Assembly (NCBI RefSeq): GCF_000813345.1
Contig: NZ_BBQF01000006.1
Coordinates: 1-56,887 of the forward strand
Reading direction: 5' to 3'
DNA length: 56,887 nt
From: Sulfurospirillum arsenophilum NBRC 109478
GTDB lineage: Bacteria > Campylobacterota > Campylobacteria > Campylobacterales > Sulfurospirillaceae
Within the stretch, counting starts at the first letter, position 1; every line of letters begins with the position of its first letter. A program made the translations under genes and the position numbers. This document shows positions 17,966 to 27,425 of this stretch, one piece after another. The notes beneath the pieces were generated by a model. That model ran no database searches. It was not told where the DNA came from and was given only the letters and a program-made list of their open reading frames with translations.

Positions 17966-18825
17966 TTAACCAAATCCTTTAGATACTCTCCATAACCGTT
18001 TTTACTAAGAGGCTTTGCGATCTCTAAGACTTGCTCTTTGTTTATCCAGCCATAGTTATAAGCGATCTCTTCCAAACAAGCGATCTTATACCCTTGTCGT
18101 TTCTCAATAGTTTGCACAAACATTCCAGCTTCAATTAAACTATCATGTGTTCCTGTATCAAGCCATGCAAAACCACGACCCAACACCTCAACTTGGAGAT
18201 TTCCTCGGTTGAGATAAGCTTCATTCACCGATGTTATTTCAAGTTCACCTCGCTCTGAAGGTTTAACAGCTTTTGCAATCTCAATGACGCTATTGTCATA
18301 AAAATAGAGCCCTGTAACCGCAAAATTTGATTTTGGATTTTTAGGTTTTTCTTCAATGCTAATTGCTTTTTGATTTTCATCAAATTCTACTACGCCAAAA
18401 CGCTGTGGATCTTTGACTTGATAACCAAAAACAATCGCACCTTTTTCCAATTTAGCTGAGCTTTGAAGCAATGGAGTAAAGCCTTGACCATAGAAGATGT
18501 TATCACCCAAGATCAAGCAGACACTATCATCACCTATAAACTCTTCCCCCAAAATAAACGCTTGCGCAAGTCCATCAGGACTTGGCTGAATTTTATAAGA
18601 AAGGGAAATGCCCCAACGAGAACCATCACCCAAAAGCTCTTCAAATTTACCAATATCATGGGGTGTCGAGATAATAAGTATCTCTCGAATTCCTGCGAGC
18701 ATCAGTACTGAAAGGGGATAATAGATCATCGGTTTATCGTAAATTGGCAACAGTTGTTTGCTAATCGATTGGGTTACAGGATAAAGCCTTGTTCCGCTTC
18801 CTCCTGCTAGGATGATCCCTTTCAT
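17962..18825 (-). CDS. rfbA: glucose-1-phosphate thymidylyltransferase
   Basis: A 287-residue RmlA-type nucleotidyltransferase making dTDP-glucose. Motifs: [61 protein letters not shown] and [11 protein letters not shown]. Full length for the short RmlA group. It is one base from manB upstream and overlaps rfbB downstream by 4 bases, so it is clearly in the same operon. Confidence 0.95.
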   Translation of the reverse strand: MKGIILAGGSGTRLYPVTQSISKQLLPIYDKPMIYYPLSVLMLAGIREILIISTPHDIGKFEELLGDGSRWGISLSYKIQPSPDGLAQAFILGEEFIGDDSVCLILGDNIFYGQGFTPLLQSSAKLEKGAIVFGYQVKDPQRFGVVEFDENQKAISIEEKPKNPKSNFAVTGLYFYDNSVIEIAKAVKPSERGELEITSVNEAYLNRGNLQVEVLGRGFAWLDTGTHDSLIEAGMFVQTIEKRQGYKIACLEEIAYNYGWINKEQVLEIAKPLSKNGYGEYLKDLVK

Positions 18826-18826
18826 G

Positions 18827-20197
18827 TTAGTGAAGCTCTGCTTTAGCGGTTGCTATAAGCTCGTTCAGTTTTTTCTCATACAATTTCGCATTATCCGCAT
18901 TTGTTGACTCAAAACGAGTCACTAAGACTGGCGTTGTATTGCTCGCACGTACTAATCCCCAACCATCGTTAAAGATAACCCTTACACCGTCAACATCAAC
19001 GATTTCTTTAATGGCTGGAAAATCTTTTGGAGGATTTTTCAAAAGCTCTTTGACTTTGTTAACCAGAGGGAATTTGTCGTTTTCATTGGTCTCAACTTTA
19101 AGCTCTTCGGTAGAGTAAACGACAGGAAGTTTAGCGATTTCTGCATCTACATCCAAACCATTTTTCACCATTTCTATCATACGAAGTGTTGCGTAAATGG
19201 CATCATCATAGCCAAAATAACGATCATTAAAGAAAAGGTGACCGCTCACTTCGGCTGCAAAATCGGCATTGGTTTTAGCGATCATCACTTTGAGGTTACT
19301 ATGTCCTGTTTTGTACATAATCGCCTTGCCACGTTTGTTGATCTCATCGTACATGACTTGGGAACATTTTACTTCGCCAATGACCGTTGGATTTTTCATA
19401 GCACTTGAGAAAAGAATCGCCATGATGTCACCTTTGACATTGTTATGCTTCGTCAAAAACGCGAGTCTATCGGCATCGCCATCATAAGCAAAGCCAAGGG
19501 CATATTCACCTTCAAGCTCTTTTTTAATATCCTTAAGATTTTTTTCTACCGTTGGGTCTGGGTGGTGATTTGGGAAAGTGCCATCTGGGTCTGTATATAA
19601 ACCTTTACATGTAAAGTCTAAAGCTTTAAAAACATCTTGCACCACGACACCTGCGACGCCGTTACCACAGTCATACACAAACGGTTGGTTGAAGCCTTTA
19701 AGATGGTCAAACTCTTTGATAAGATAAGCAATATAGCGCTCTTTAGCATTGATAAATGCAGAGCTTAAGTCATCTTCGATTTCAGTATCATAATTGGCAA
19801 TAATTTCTCGACCAAGTGCGTAAATATCTTCGCCAAAAAAGGGTTTTTTATCAATCGTAATTTTAAAGCCATTGTATTCACTTGGATTGTGAGAACCGGT
19901 AATCATAATGGAAGCATTAGGCGTTACGCCATCAAAATCTTGAAAGTTACTAAAGTAATTCACAGGCGTTGCAACCAGCCCCATCGTCAAGACTTTACAA
20001 CCCGCTTTGTTAAGTCCGCTTGTGAGATACTCGCACAAAATTGGTGAGTGTGAGCGCGCGTCATAGCCAATCGCAACGGTTTTACCCACTTTGACAATCT
20101 GTTTTCCTAAAAAATACCCAATTAATTTTACGGTTTGCTCGTTAAGCTCTTTTTCGTAGATACCTCTGATGTCATACTCTCTAAATATCGTTTTCAA
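18827..20197 (-). CDS. manB: phosphomannomutase/phosphoglucomutase
   Basis: A 456-residue alpha-D-phosphohexomutase (AlgC/ManB type) that interconverts mannose- or glucose-6-phosphate and the 1-phosphate. Starts [14 protein letters not shown], with the phosphoserine loop [13 protein letters not shown] (about residue 100), the metal loop DGDADR, GEVKCSQ and a C-terminal [12 protein letters not shown] phosphate-binding motif. The start is TTG, with AAGGAG 5 bases upstream, overlapping the exonuclease stop by 4 bases. It supplies mannose-1-phosphate for ManC and probably glucose-1-phosphate for RfbA. It carries a full 14-base palindrome copy at 19603-19616. Confidence 0.93.
   Translation of the reverse strand: MKTIFREYDIRGIYEKELNEQTVKLIGYFLGKQIVKVGKTVAIGYDARSHSPILCEYLTSGLNKAGCKVLTMGLVATPVNYFSNFQDFDGVTPNASIMITGSHNPSEYNGFKITIDKKPFFGEDIYALGREIIANYDTEIEDDLSSAFINAKERYIAYLIKEFDHLKGFNQPFVYDCGNGVAGVVVQDVFKALDFTCKGLYTDPDGTFPNHHPDPTVEKNLKDIKKELEGEYALGFAYDGDADRLAFLTKHNNVKGDIMAILFSSAMKNPTVIGEVKCSQVMYDEINKRGKAIMYKTGHSNLKVMIAKTNADFAAEVSGHLFFNDRYFGYDDAIYATLRMIEMVKNGLDVDAEIAKLPVVYSTEELKVETNENDKFPLVNKVKELLKNPPKDFPAIKEIVDVDGVRVIFNDGWGLVRASNTTPVLVTRFESTNADNAKLYEKKLNELIATAKAELH
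19603..19616. repeat. dispersed palindrome TTTACATGTAAA, representative copy
   Basis: CTTTACATGTAAAG inside manB. The TACATGTA core starts at 1111, 2463, 2536, 2587, 16288, 19606, 20622, 21472, 21639, 23180, 23195, 30601, 32431, 33355, 34891, 35466, 36850, 37243, 39729, 41637, 43822, 45310, 48891, 49290, 49311, 53192, 53441 and 54630. The complete 12-mer occurs at 19604, 21637, 23178, 23193, 33353, 37241, 39727, 43820, 45308, 48889, 53439 and 54628. Function unknown. Confidence 0.85.
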
Positions 20198-20982
20198 TGG
20201 TTCTCCTTGTATAATTCTTCTTCGATTGCGATGCCAAAGACATCCGTATAGGACTTTTCGACTCGTAAATTTTCCTGCATTGTAGCCAATGCACGCTGAT
20301 AATCCTCTATAATGAGGTTGCCTTTAAGTAGTTCATACTTCAAAAATAGCCAATAGGTGTTCAGCACATCACTCTCGCAATACTCCTTGATGGTATCGAT
20401 TTCCCCTGCATAATAAAGCTCCATAACCTGATCGCCATGCACATCGTATTTGCCAGGAAGCCCTACCATTGAGCAGACATGATCTAACTTCATACCTCGC
20501 ACCGCCCCAAATTCACACAGATGATCGAGCAAATCAACATGAAAACGATCTGAATAGCGAGACCGATAATTTTCCCATTTGTTTTTATTCAGCTCTTTAT
20601 TGTCAACTTCAAAATAAGCGTTACATGTAAGGTTGTATTGCATGGCACGAAGCATCAAAAGCGGCATATCAAAACTTCTGCCGTTAAAGCTCACCAGCTT
20701 AGGATTGTGCTTATTGATGAAGCCTAAAAAGTTCTTGATCATCTCGTGTTCATTGTTGCCTTCAATGCTGCTCACCTTGCGAAAGATGCCAAAATCATCG
20801 GCAATGACGGCTGAAATCGCCACGATTTTATGAAAAGAGAGCGGTAAAAAGCTGCTTCCACTCTTTTCCTCTTGCTCTTTTTGCGCTAAAAGCGAGACTT
20901 CAAGGTCATCTCCTTCAAGGCTTAGGACGCTTCGAATTAGCTTGGTATCAGGGATGGTCTCTATATCGAACACACAGATCAT
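20194..20982 (-). CDS. predicted 3'-5' exonuclease, PolB-like DEDDy family
   Basis: A 262-residue RNase H-fold exonuclease related to the proofreading domain of B-family polymerases. The acidic residues are in VFDIET (Exo I), FNGRSFDMPLL (Exo II) and YCESDVLNTYWLF (Exo III, Tyr-x3-Asp, DEDDy type). It is a stand-alone exonuclease with no polymerase part. It heads the leftward operon and overlaps manB by 4 bases, an odd partnership; function in repair or RNA/DNA turnover is unknown. The palindrome core lies at 20622-20629. Confidence 0.85.
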   Translation of the reverse strand: MICVFDIETIPDTKLIRSVLSLEGDDLEVSLLAQKEQEEKSGSSFLPLSFHKIVAISAVIADDFGIFRKVSSIEGNNEHEMIKNFLGFINKHNPKLVSFNGRSFDMPLLMLRAMQYNLTCNAYFEVDNKELNKNKWENYRSRYSDRFHVDLLDHLCEFGAVRGMKLDHVCSMVGLPGKYDVHGDQVMELYYAGEIDTIKEYCESDVLNTYWLFLKYELLKGNLIIEDYQRALATMQENLRVEKSYTDVFGIAIEEELYKENH

Positions 20983-21013
20983 TGAACAGCCTTTAAGTCA
21001 CTTTTAGTTAAAA

Positions 21014-21046
21014 TTATAACTTAACTCATTTAAAAAGGGATGATAC
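21014..21046 (+). promoter_or_regulatory. likely promoter and leader for waaC
   Basis: The 67-base gap between the divergent exonuclease gene and waaC holds TATAAC at 21015-21020 and AAAAAGGGA (21032-21040) before the waaC ATG at 21050. No clear -35 box, as usual for this group. Confidence 0.45.
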
Positions 21047-21049
21047 GGA

Positions 21050-22012
21050 ATGAAAATTGCGATTGTAAAACTATCCGCACTGGGTGATATTATTCACGCC
21101 ATGATTGTTTTACAATATATCAAAAAAAATATCCCAAATGCACAGATTGATTGGTTTGTGGAAGAAAAATTTGTGGGTATTTTGGAAAACAATCCTCACA
21201 TCCATGCCATCTATCCCCTGCATCTTAAAAACAATACACTCCATTTTTTCAAAGAGTATCAAAAGCTCAAGATGATCTCAAAACAAAATCAGTATGATCT
21301 TGTTTTAGACCTGCAAGGACTCATCAAATCTGCCCTAGTTGCTAGAATTTTAAGTCCAAACTGTGTTGGTTTCGATAAACAAAGTCTTCGAGAACCGCTG
21401 GCTGCATTCTTCTATAAAACTTCTTTTCATGTTCCTTATGAAGAAAATGTCATTATGCGCAATCTCAAGCTTACATGTAAAGCTCTCAATATCGATATAC
21501 CAGACATTCAAACCAAAGAACCTTTTTTATTTTCAACGCATAAAAGTGACATCACACCCTCGCTTCTTGTCATCACAGGCTCATCGTGGCAAAGCAAAGT
21601 GTATCCCAAAGAGCATTTTGTGACCATTTTCAATGCTTTACATGTAAAGAGTTTTATTGCATGGGGAAGTGAAGAGGAAAAAAAAGATGCACAGTATATC
21701 TGCGATCATACCAACGCAGAGATGCTTCCTAAAATGAGCTTAGATGAGCTAAAATCCATTGTCAAAAACAGCCATTTAGTCATTGGCGCAGATAGTGGTC
21801 CAACGCATATGGCATGGGCATTAGGGCGTCCTAGCATTACCATTTTTGGTCCGACACCTTCGGCGCGCAACACCGTTACAACCCCCATAAATTTGACAAT
21901 AGATTGTGAAAAAGCTATAAATGCAAGAAATATCAATAAACATAATTTTTGCATTCAGCAGATTGATCCCTTAAAAATTATTGCATTAGCGAAGGAACTA
22001 CTCCCGTGTTAG
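21050..22012 (+). CDS. waaC: LPS heptosyltransferase I
   Basis: A 320-residue GT9 enzyme that adds the first heptose to Kdo in the inner core, at the inner face of the cytoplasmic membrane. Motifs: IVKLSALGDIIHA, QIDWFVEEKF, DLVLDLQGLIKSAL, and GADSGPTHMAWALGRPSITIFGPT for ADP-heptose binding. It opens the rightward LPS core operon and overlaps the acyltransferase gene by 7 bases. Two palindrome copies, at 21472 and 21639, read as LTCK-like and LHVK. Confidence 0.93.
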   Translation: MKIAIVKLSALGDIIHAMIVLQYIKKNIPNAQIDWFVEEKFVGILENNPHIHAIYPLHLKNNTLHFFKEYQKLKMISKQNQYDLVLDLQGLIKSALVARILSPNCVGFDKQSLREPLAAFFYKTSFHVPYEENVIMRNLKLTCKALNIDIPDIQTKEPFLFSTHKSDITPSLLVITGSSWQSKVYPKEHFVTIFNALHVKSFIAWGSEEEKKDAQYICDHTNAEMLPKMSLDELKSIVKNSHLVIGADSGPTHMAWALGRPSITIFGPTPSARNTVTTPINLTIDCEKAINARNINKHNFCIQQIDPLKIIALAKELLPC

Positions 22013-22896
22013 ACGCTTTTTATGTATCAGCTTTTTGGCTGTTTAAACTCTTCGTTACAAAACTTCCCAAATCTTTATTGCGTATCTTGATTCATACGTT
22101 CGCAACGATAGGATACCTCATTGATGCGAAACATAACAAGATTGCCAAAGTCAATTTGGATCTTGCTTTTGAAGATCGTATGAGTGATAAACAAAAGACG
22201 GAAATTATTAAACAATGCTATCAAAATCTACTCTATCTTCTGAGAGAATTTATTGTCAATCAAACCATTTCTAAAGAAAATTTACTGAAAAAAATCACAT
22301 TTCATAATGAACATATTTATGAAGATGCGATTCAAAAAAAGCAAGGTGTTATTTTTCTCACAGCACATTATGGAAGTTGGGAACTTTTATCGTTAGCGAT
22401 GGGAGCAAAATTTGGCCCAATGAGTATTATCGGCAGAAAGCTCGATTCTGTTGCTATGAATGCTATATTAGAAAAAAATAGACAACGTTTTAATATCACA
22501 TTGTTAGAGAAAAAAGGTGCGATGCGAGGTATGCTGAAGGCTTTGCAAAAAGGTGAAAATGTGGGTTTGCTTGTCGATCAAAATACAGCCGAGCAAGAAG
22601 GAATTCTTATCTCCTTTTTTGGAAAAAGTGCGCGACATACCCCAGCAGCAGCACAATTTTCAAAAAAGATGAATGTGACCATCATCCCTACTTTTATTAC
22701 CACAAACGATTATGAACACTTTGATATAACGCTTTATGAACCAATATTGCCACCACAAAATGATGATGAAAAAGCCATCATCGATAGTGTTCAAGCACAA
22801 GCAAACATTACACAACAGGTGATTGAACAGAAACCTGATGAGTGGTTTTGGTTTCACAGAAGATGGAAAAATCAATATGAAGAACTCTACAAATGA
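22006..22896 (+). CDS. lipid A acyltransferase, LpxL/HtrB family
   Basis: A 296-residue lysophospholipid acyltransferase-like enzyme that adds a secondary acyl chain to Kdo-lipid A. It has an N-terminal hydrophobic helix, the HX4E motif in TAHYGSWELL (about residue 118), then IIGRKLDSVAMN, LVDQN and FFWFHRRWK near the end (EWFWFHRRWKN), all family features. Located between waaC and a core glycosyltransferase, the same position as Campylobacter waaM/htrB. Confidence 0.92.
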   Translation: MLDAFYVSAFWLFKLFVTKLPKSLLRILIHTFATIGYLIDAKHNKIAKVNLDLAFEDRMSDKQKTEIIKQCYQNLLYLLREFIVNQTISKENLLKKITFHNEHIYEDAIQKKQGVIFLTAHYGSWELLSLAMGAKFGPMSIIGRKLDSVAMNAILEKNRQRFNITLLEKKGAMRGMLKALQKGENVGLLVDQNTAEQEGILISFFGKSARHTPAAAQFSKKMNVTIIPTFITTNDYEHFDITLYEPILPPQNDDEKAIIDSVQAQANITQQVIEQKPDEWFWFHRRWKNQYEELYK

Positions 22897-23594
22897 TTGC
22901 ATTATCAATTGTTATCATTACCTTTAATAGCGAAAAATATCTTGAAGAAGTACTGAAATCATGTCTGTTTGCCGATGAAGTGGTGGTGGTTGACTCAGGC
23001 TCACATGACAACACCATTACGATTGCACAAAGCTTCCCCAATGTTACCCTTGTTCAGCAACCGTGGCTAGGATTTGGGCTTCAAAAGCAAAAAGGGGTAG
23101 ACCTTGCACGCCATGACTGGGTGTTTGTTTTAGACAGTGATGAAGTCATCACGCAAGCGCTTCAAGAGGAAATCATCTTTACATGTAAAAGCTTTACATG
23201 TAAAGGCTATTTTGTACCTCGTATCAATTATTTCTTTGGCAAACCTATCAAACGTATGGGATTGTACCCTGATGCAACATTGCGACTTTTTGATCGAAAG
23301 AGTGCACACTTCAGTGAAAGTGCTGTGCATGAAAAAGTCATTTTAGACGGTGAATCCACTCAGTTACAATCACCCATGCTGCATTACGCATACGATACGA
23401 TAGAGCAATTTATCGCAAAACAAAACCGCTACTCATCATTGGGAGCAAAACATAATTTTCTCAAAGCATTACTCAATCCTTCTTGGACATTTTTTAAACT
23501 TTTTATCCTCAAAGGTGGCATTTTAGAAGGTTGGCGAGGATATGTTATCGCTAAACTTTATGCTCAATATACTTTCTGGAAGTACATCAAATGA
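22893..23594 (+). CDS. family 2 glycosyltransferase, WaaE/KdtX-like
   Basis: A 233-residue GT-A enzyme. SIVIITFNSEKYLEEVL, VVVDSGSHDNT, QQPWLGFGLQKQKG and the metal-binding VFVLDSDEVIT match WaaE/KdtX beta-1,4-glucosyltransferases that extend the LPS inner core. A pair of palindromes (23177-23190 and 23192-23205) gives the peptide FTCKSFTCKG at about residues 96-105, which looks like an insertion relative to the usual family spacing. Overlaps both neighbours by 4 bases. Confidence 0.88.
   Translation: MIALSIVIITFNSEKYLEEVLKSCLFADEVVVVDSGSHDNTITIAQSFPNVTLVQQPWLGFGLQKQKGVDLARHDWVFVLDSDEVITQALQEEIIFTCKSFTCKGYFVPRINYFFGKPIKRMGLYPDATLRLFDRKSAHFSESAVHEKVILDGESTQLQSPMLHYAYDTIEQFIAKQNRYSSLGAKHNFLKALLNPSWTFFKLFILKGGILEGWRGYVIAKLYAQYTFWKYIK
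23177..23205. repeat. tandem pair of the palindrome
   Basis: CTTTACATGTAAAA then, after one base, CTTTACATGTAAAG, in frame in a GT2 gene. The only directly adjacent pair in the window. Confidence 0.85.
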
Positions 23595-24658
23595 AAATTT
23601 TAATTCTAAAATTTCGCAACATTGGCGATGTATTATTGGTGACACCACTGTTAGATAACCTTAAAGCGCACTACCCTGATGCCCTGATTGATATTGCTGT
23701 CAATAAAGGGACAGAGACAATGGTAGAAGGACATCCGGCCCTGCATAGTGTCATCACCTATAATCGCTCCTTCATCAAAAGCCTTGGCATATGGAACAGA
23801 CTCAAAGCCGAACTTGCATTTGCATGGAAACTTCGAACAACACATTACGATATCGTCATTAACCTCACAGAGGGTGATAGAGGCGCTCAATTAGCACTTA
23901 TGAGTAATGCTCCCATTCGTATAGGCTATCACTCCAAAAATAGACTTTTTCACCGCGCATTTACCCATTTCTTACCACCTCAACAAATGCGCCATACACT
24001 CGAATGCAACCTAGACCCGCTCGTGGCCCTTGGACTTCCTATACTAACGCATAGAGCATCTATTTTTTGGAGCGAAAAAGAAAAAAATACAACAAAAGAA
24101 TATACGAATTTTATTCATATTCATCCGGTCAGTAGATGGCTTTTTAAATGTATTGATGATGCGCTTATGGCACAGATCATTGATTTTTGCCAAGAAGAAC
24201 TACAAACTCCTGTCATTCTTACGGCTTCACCTGATGAAATAGAAATGAAAAAAATTGAAAAAATTCTCTCATTTTGCAAAACTTCCCCCATTAATTTGAG
24301 TGGCACTCTCTCTCTAAAAGAGACCGCAGCGCTGAATGCTAAAGCCAAAATGTTCATTGGTGTCGATACGGCCATTATGCATATCTCAGCCGCCAATGAT
24401 GTGCCTGTTTTAGCCTTTTTTGGGCCAAGTGGAGCATTTCACTGGGGTCCGTGGGATAATGCCCTTTCGCACAGTAGTTATACGCAAAGAAATGGTTTTC
24501 AAACAATGGGCAAACACCGTGTTCTCCAAGTCAATTGGCAATGTGCCCCTTGTGGAAAAGATGGCTGTAATGGCAGTAAAATCAGTGACTGCTTAATGCA
24601 AAAAGGGTTAGCTATAGAAACGATCAAACGCCATATTAAAGAGATGCTTCATGATTAA
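23591..24658 (+). CDS. GT9 heptosyltransferase, WaaQ-like
   Basis: A 355-residue GT9 transferase closest in pattern to heptosyltransferase III (WaaQ): ILKFRNIGDVLLVTPLLDNLK, HYDIVINLTEGDRG, IHIHPVSRWLFK, FIGVDTAIMHISAANDVPVLAFFGPSG, and a C-terminal Cys cluster (CAPCGKDGC then C) also typical of GT9 core enzymes. It probably adds a heptose or related sugar to the core. Overlaps the next gene by 8 bases. Confidence 0.85.
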   Translation: MKILILKFRNIGDVLLVTPLLDNLKAHYPDALIDIAVNKGTETMVEGHPALHSVITYNRSFIKSLGIWNRLKAELAFAWKLRTTHYDIVINLTEGDRGAQLALMSNAPIRIGYHSKNRLFHRAFTHFLPPQQMRHTLECNLDPLVALGLPILTHRASIFWSEKEKNTTKEYTNFIHIHPVSRWLFKCIDDALMAQIIDFCQEELQTPVILTASPDEIEMKKIEKILSFCKTSPINLSGTLSLKETAALNAKAKMFIGVDTAIMHISAANDVPVLAFFGPSGAFHWGPWDNALSHSSYTQRNGFQTMGKHRVLQVNWQCAPCGKDGCNGSKISDCLMQKGLAIETIKRHIKEMLHD

Positions 24659-25718
24659 TATTTTAGAACTCGAAAGCTCCAAAGGCTGGGGTGGACAAGA
24701 AAAAAGAACCGCAAGGCTGGTAAATTCTTTAGACAAAAACAACTTTAAAGTTTTTTGGGGAGTTCAGCCTAATAGCGAACTTTTAAAAAGAAAAAACGAG
24801 ATCAACGCCGATTTTTTTGAAGTTCCCATCCGAAAAAGTTACGATCTTGTAGCACTGTGGAAAGTCATCAAACTTGTCAAAGAGCATCATATCGATGTTA
24901 TTGCGACGCATTCGGGGAAAGATGGCTGGATAGGCGCACTTGCTGGACTTTTCACCAAAGCCAAAGTGATTCGCACTCGTCATCTCCAAACACCTATAAC
25001 ATCACCTGTCTCTTACAATCTCAATGATCATGTCGTAACCGTCAGTTCACAAGTTAAAGATTATCTCATCGGACGTGGCGTAAAACAAGAAAAGCTTTCC
25101 GTTATTTACACTGGTGTTGATACTCAAAAATTCTCACCATCCTTGAAAACAGATATTAAAAAAGAGCTCAATCTTTCGGAAGATACTATTGTGATTGGTA
25201 TCGTTGCCGTCCTTCGTGCGGCAAAAAGACATCGTGATCTTCTTGAAGCTTTTGCGAATATCCAAACCGATAAAAAGGTTGTTGTCGTCATCATTGGTTC
25301 AGGTCCGCAAGAAGACAATATCAAGAATCTTATTGCAGAAAAAGAGTTAACACATCACGTTTTTATGCTGGGACATCGAGAAGATATTGATCAACTTCTC
25401 CCCTCTTTGGATATCTTTGTTCTCCCTTCCAATATGGAAGCACTAGGAACAGCTATTCTTGAAGCATCTGCATGTGGTGTACCATGCGTTGGTAGTCATG
25501 TGGGAGGCATACCTGAGTGTATCAAAGATCAAGAGAGTGGCTTATTGTTTGAAAAAGAAAATATCGCACAACTCACAGATGCCCTGACGACACTCATCAA
25601 TGATGAAGTGTTGCGCAAACAATTTGGACGCAACGCTAGAGCACTTATTGAAGAGCATTTTTCCGTCTCTAAAATGACACAGGAAACAGAAGCACTTTAT
25701 AAAAAGGCTACAGAGTGA
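24651..25718 (+). CDS. family 4 glycosyltransferase
   Basis: A 355-residue GT-B retaining transferase. N-terminal acceptor domain opens LELESSKGWGGQEKRT, the donor domain has VIGSGPQEDNI, LGHREDIDQLLPSLDIFVLPS and the EX7E motif in MEALGTAILEAS (about 260-272). It belongs to the LPS core or oligosaccharide assembly operon; donor and acceptor unknown. Confidence 0.88.
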   Translation: MINILELESSKGWGGQEKRTARLVNSLDKNNFKVFWGVQPNSELLKRKNEINADFFEVPIRKSYDLVALWKVIKLVKEHHIDVIATHSGKDGWIGALAGLFTKAKVIRTRHLQTPITSPVSYNLNDHVVTVSSQVKDYLIGRGVKQEKLSVIYTGVDTQKFSPSLKTDIKKELNLSEDTIVIGIVAVLRAAKRHRDLLEAFANIQTDKKVVVVIIGSGPQEDNIKNLIAEKELTHHVFMLGHREDIDQLLPSLDIFVLPSNMEALGTAILEASACGVPCVGSHVGGIPECIKDQESGLLFEKENIAQLTDALTTLINDEVLRKQFGRNARALIEEHFSVSKMTQETEALYKKATE

Positions 25719-26476
25719 GTGTTCCTGTTTTGATGTACCATCATATTTTACCTCAAAGCTCTTTCATCACTTCCAGCGTTGATGAGTTTAGAGAACAGAT
25801 GTCTTTTTTAGCCCAAAATGGATGGACAACCCTTACAAGCGATGAATTTTACCGCTATAAGAAAGGTGAATTTACCCCTCCCAAAAAATCCGTTCTTATT
25901 ACGTTTGATGATGGGTGGAGAGACAATTATATCTATGCCTACCCTATTCTTAAAGAGTTTGGGTTAAAAGCGACCCTCTTTTTAATCACAGAATGGATTG
26001 AAAAAGCGAGTGAATGCAAAGAAAATTTTGAGCCCATGAAGCACAAAGAGGCTAAAAAAGAAGTTTCGCAACATCCTGCAAAAGTCATTTTAAATTGGGA
26101 TGAAATTGAAACAATGAAAGATGTTTTCGACTTTCATTCGCACACCTATACGCACAGAGATAACTGCTTTGACACAGTCACATGGAAAGACGAATTTCAA
26201 AAATCACGTCGTATGATGCAAAAAAGACTTGGATTTGACGATCTGCACTTATGCTGGCCACGTGGGATTTACGATGAAACGCTTATGAAACAAGCACAAG
26301 AAGAAGGTTTTGAAATACTTTATACCATTCAAAGAGGCATCAACAAACCCGATGGTAAAATGGATGAGATCAAACGAATAGCAGTAAAAAAAGGAGCAAA
26401 GTGGCTCAAAAAAACACTGTTTATCTTTTCAAATGATATGTTAGGCTCACTTTATGCAAGGATCAAAAATGATTGA
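25715..26476 (+). CDS. polysaccharide deacetylase (NodB/CE4)
   Basis: A 253-residue CE4 deacetylase with VLMYHHILP near the start, the first metal/catalytic Asp pair in LITFDDGWRDNY (about 63-74) and His-x3-His in FHSHTYTH (about 135-142). No clear signal peptide, so it may act in the cytoplasm on sugar intermediates rather than outside. Similar genes occur within LPS core loci of Campylobacterota relatives. It may remove an acetyl group from a core amino sugar; acceptor unknown. Overlaps neighbours. Confidence 0.85.
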   Translation: MSVPVLMYHHILPQSSFITSSVDEFREQMSFLAQNGWTTLTSDEFYRYKKGEFTPPKKSVLITFDDGWRDNYIYAYPILKEFGLKATLFLITEWIEKASECKENFEPMKHKEAKKEVSQHPAKVILNWDEIETMKDVFDFHSHTYTHRDNCFDTVTWKDEFQKSRRMMQKRLGFDDLHLCWPRGIYDETLMKQAQEEGFEILYTIQRGINKPDGKMDEIKRIAVKKGAKWLKKTLFIFSNDMLGSLYARIKND

Positions 26477-27425
26477 TTTAAGTAACAAAAAAGTTCTTCT
26501 TGTTCGCAATGACAACATAGGTGATCTTATCTGTACAACACCTGCCATTGAAGCGCTACGTAAAAAATACCCAAGTGCACAAATAGATATCGTGGTTAAC
26601 AGTTACAATGAAGATGCTATTAAAGAAAATCCTTTTATCAATAAAACCTATATCTACACGAAGCCAAAACACAAAAAAGGATTGGTTGAAAAGATCAAAG
26701 CTGCTTTTGGTAAACTCAAAATTTTAGTCCAAATTATAAGTGAAGGTTACGATGCTGTTGTCATTTTCAGAGGTGGATACTCTAAATCAGCAGAGCTTTT
26801 TTCAACACTTTCCAGAGCACACTATAAAATTGGCGTCCAAAATAAAAATGGTAAAGATGGATTTACAACGCATATTATCCCCAATCCAAATACGCATGAA
26901 GTTATGTTTTGTTTTGAGTGTTTAAAACCTTTTGGAGTGATTTATGCTGGCGAAGGCACACGCTACTTTATTCCAGCAGAAATGATTCAAAAGTACACAC
27001 CATACCAAAATGCAATCCTTTTTCATATCTCTTCAAGAATCACAGAAAACCGATACCCAAAAGAAAAATTTAAAGAAATTATCGATGCGCTTAAGGGAAA
27101 AGAGGTTGTTATCTCTGCCGAACCCGTTGATTTTGCGCAAGCACGATGGCTCGCTGAAAACACCCAAGCAGAGTTTATTAAAACCTCATCACTGAATGAC
27201 CTTGGTGGGCTGATTGCAAACGTTAAATTATTTGTAACACTTGACGGAGGGGCAATGCATTTAGCTCCAGCCCTTGGCACAAAAACCATAGCATTAAGCG
27301 GTAAAACCAATATGAATCAGTGGCATCCGTGGGGATATGCCCATCTTGTCTTGCAAGATGAAAGTAAAAGAGCTGAGAATATCTCCATAGCAACCATACT
27401 CAAAACAATTCAAGAGAACCTATGA
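26469..27425 (+). CDS. GT9 heptosyltransferase-family protein
   Basis: A 318-residue GT9 protein: KVLLVRNDNIGDLICTTPAIEAL, QIDIVVNSYN, DGGAMHLAPALGTKTIALSGKTN. The frame could start at 26454, but AAGGA stands 6 bases before the ATG at 26469, so I use that one. It lacks the C-terminal Cys cluster of the other GT9 proteins here. Substrate unknown. Confidence 0.85.
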   Translation: MIDLSNKKVLLVRNDNIGDLICTTPAIEALRKKYPSAQIDIVVNSYNEDAIKENPFINKTYIYTKPKHKKGLVEKIKAAFGKLKILVQIISEGYDAVVIFRGGYSKSAELFSTLSRAHYKIGVQNKNGKDGFTTHIIPNPNTHEVMFCFECLKPFGVIYAGEGTRYFIPAEMIQKYTPYQNAILFHISSRITENRYPKEKFKEIIDALKGKEVVISAEPVDFAQARWLAENTQAEFIKTSSLNDLGGLIANVKLFVTLDGGAMHLAPALGTKTIALSGKTNMNQWHPWGYAHLVLQDESKRAENISIATILKTIQENL

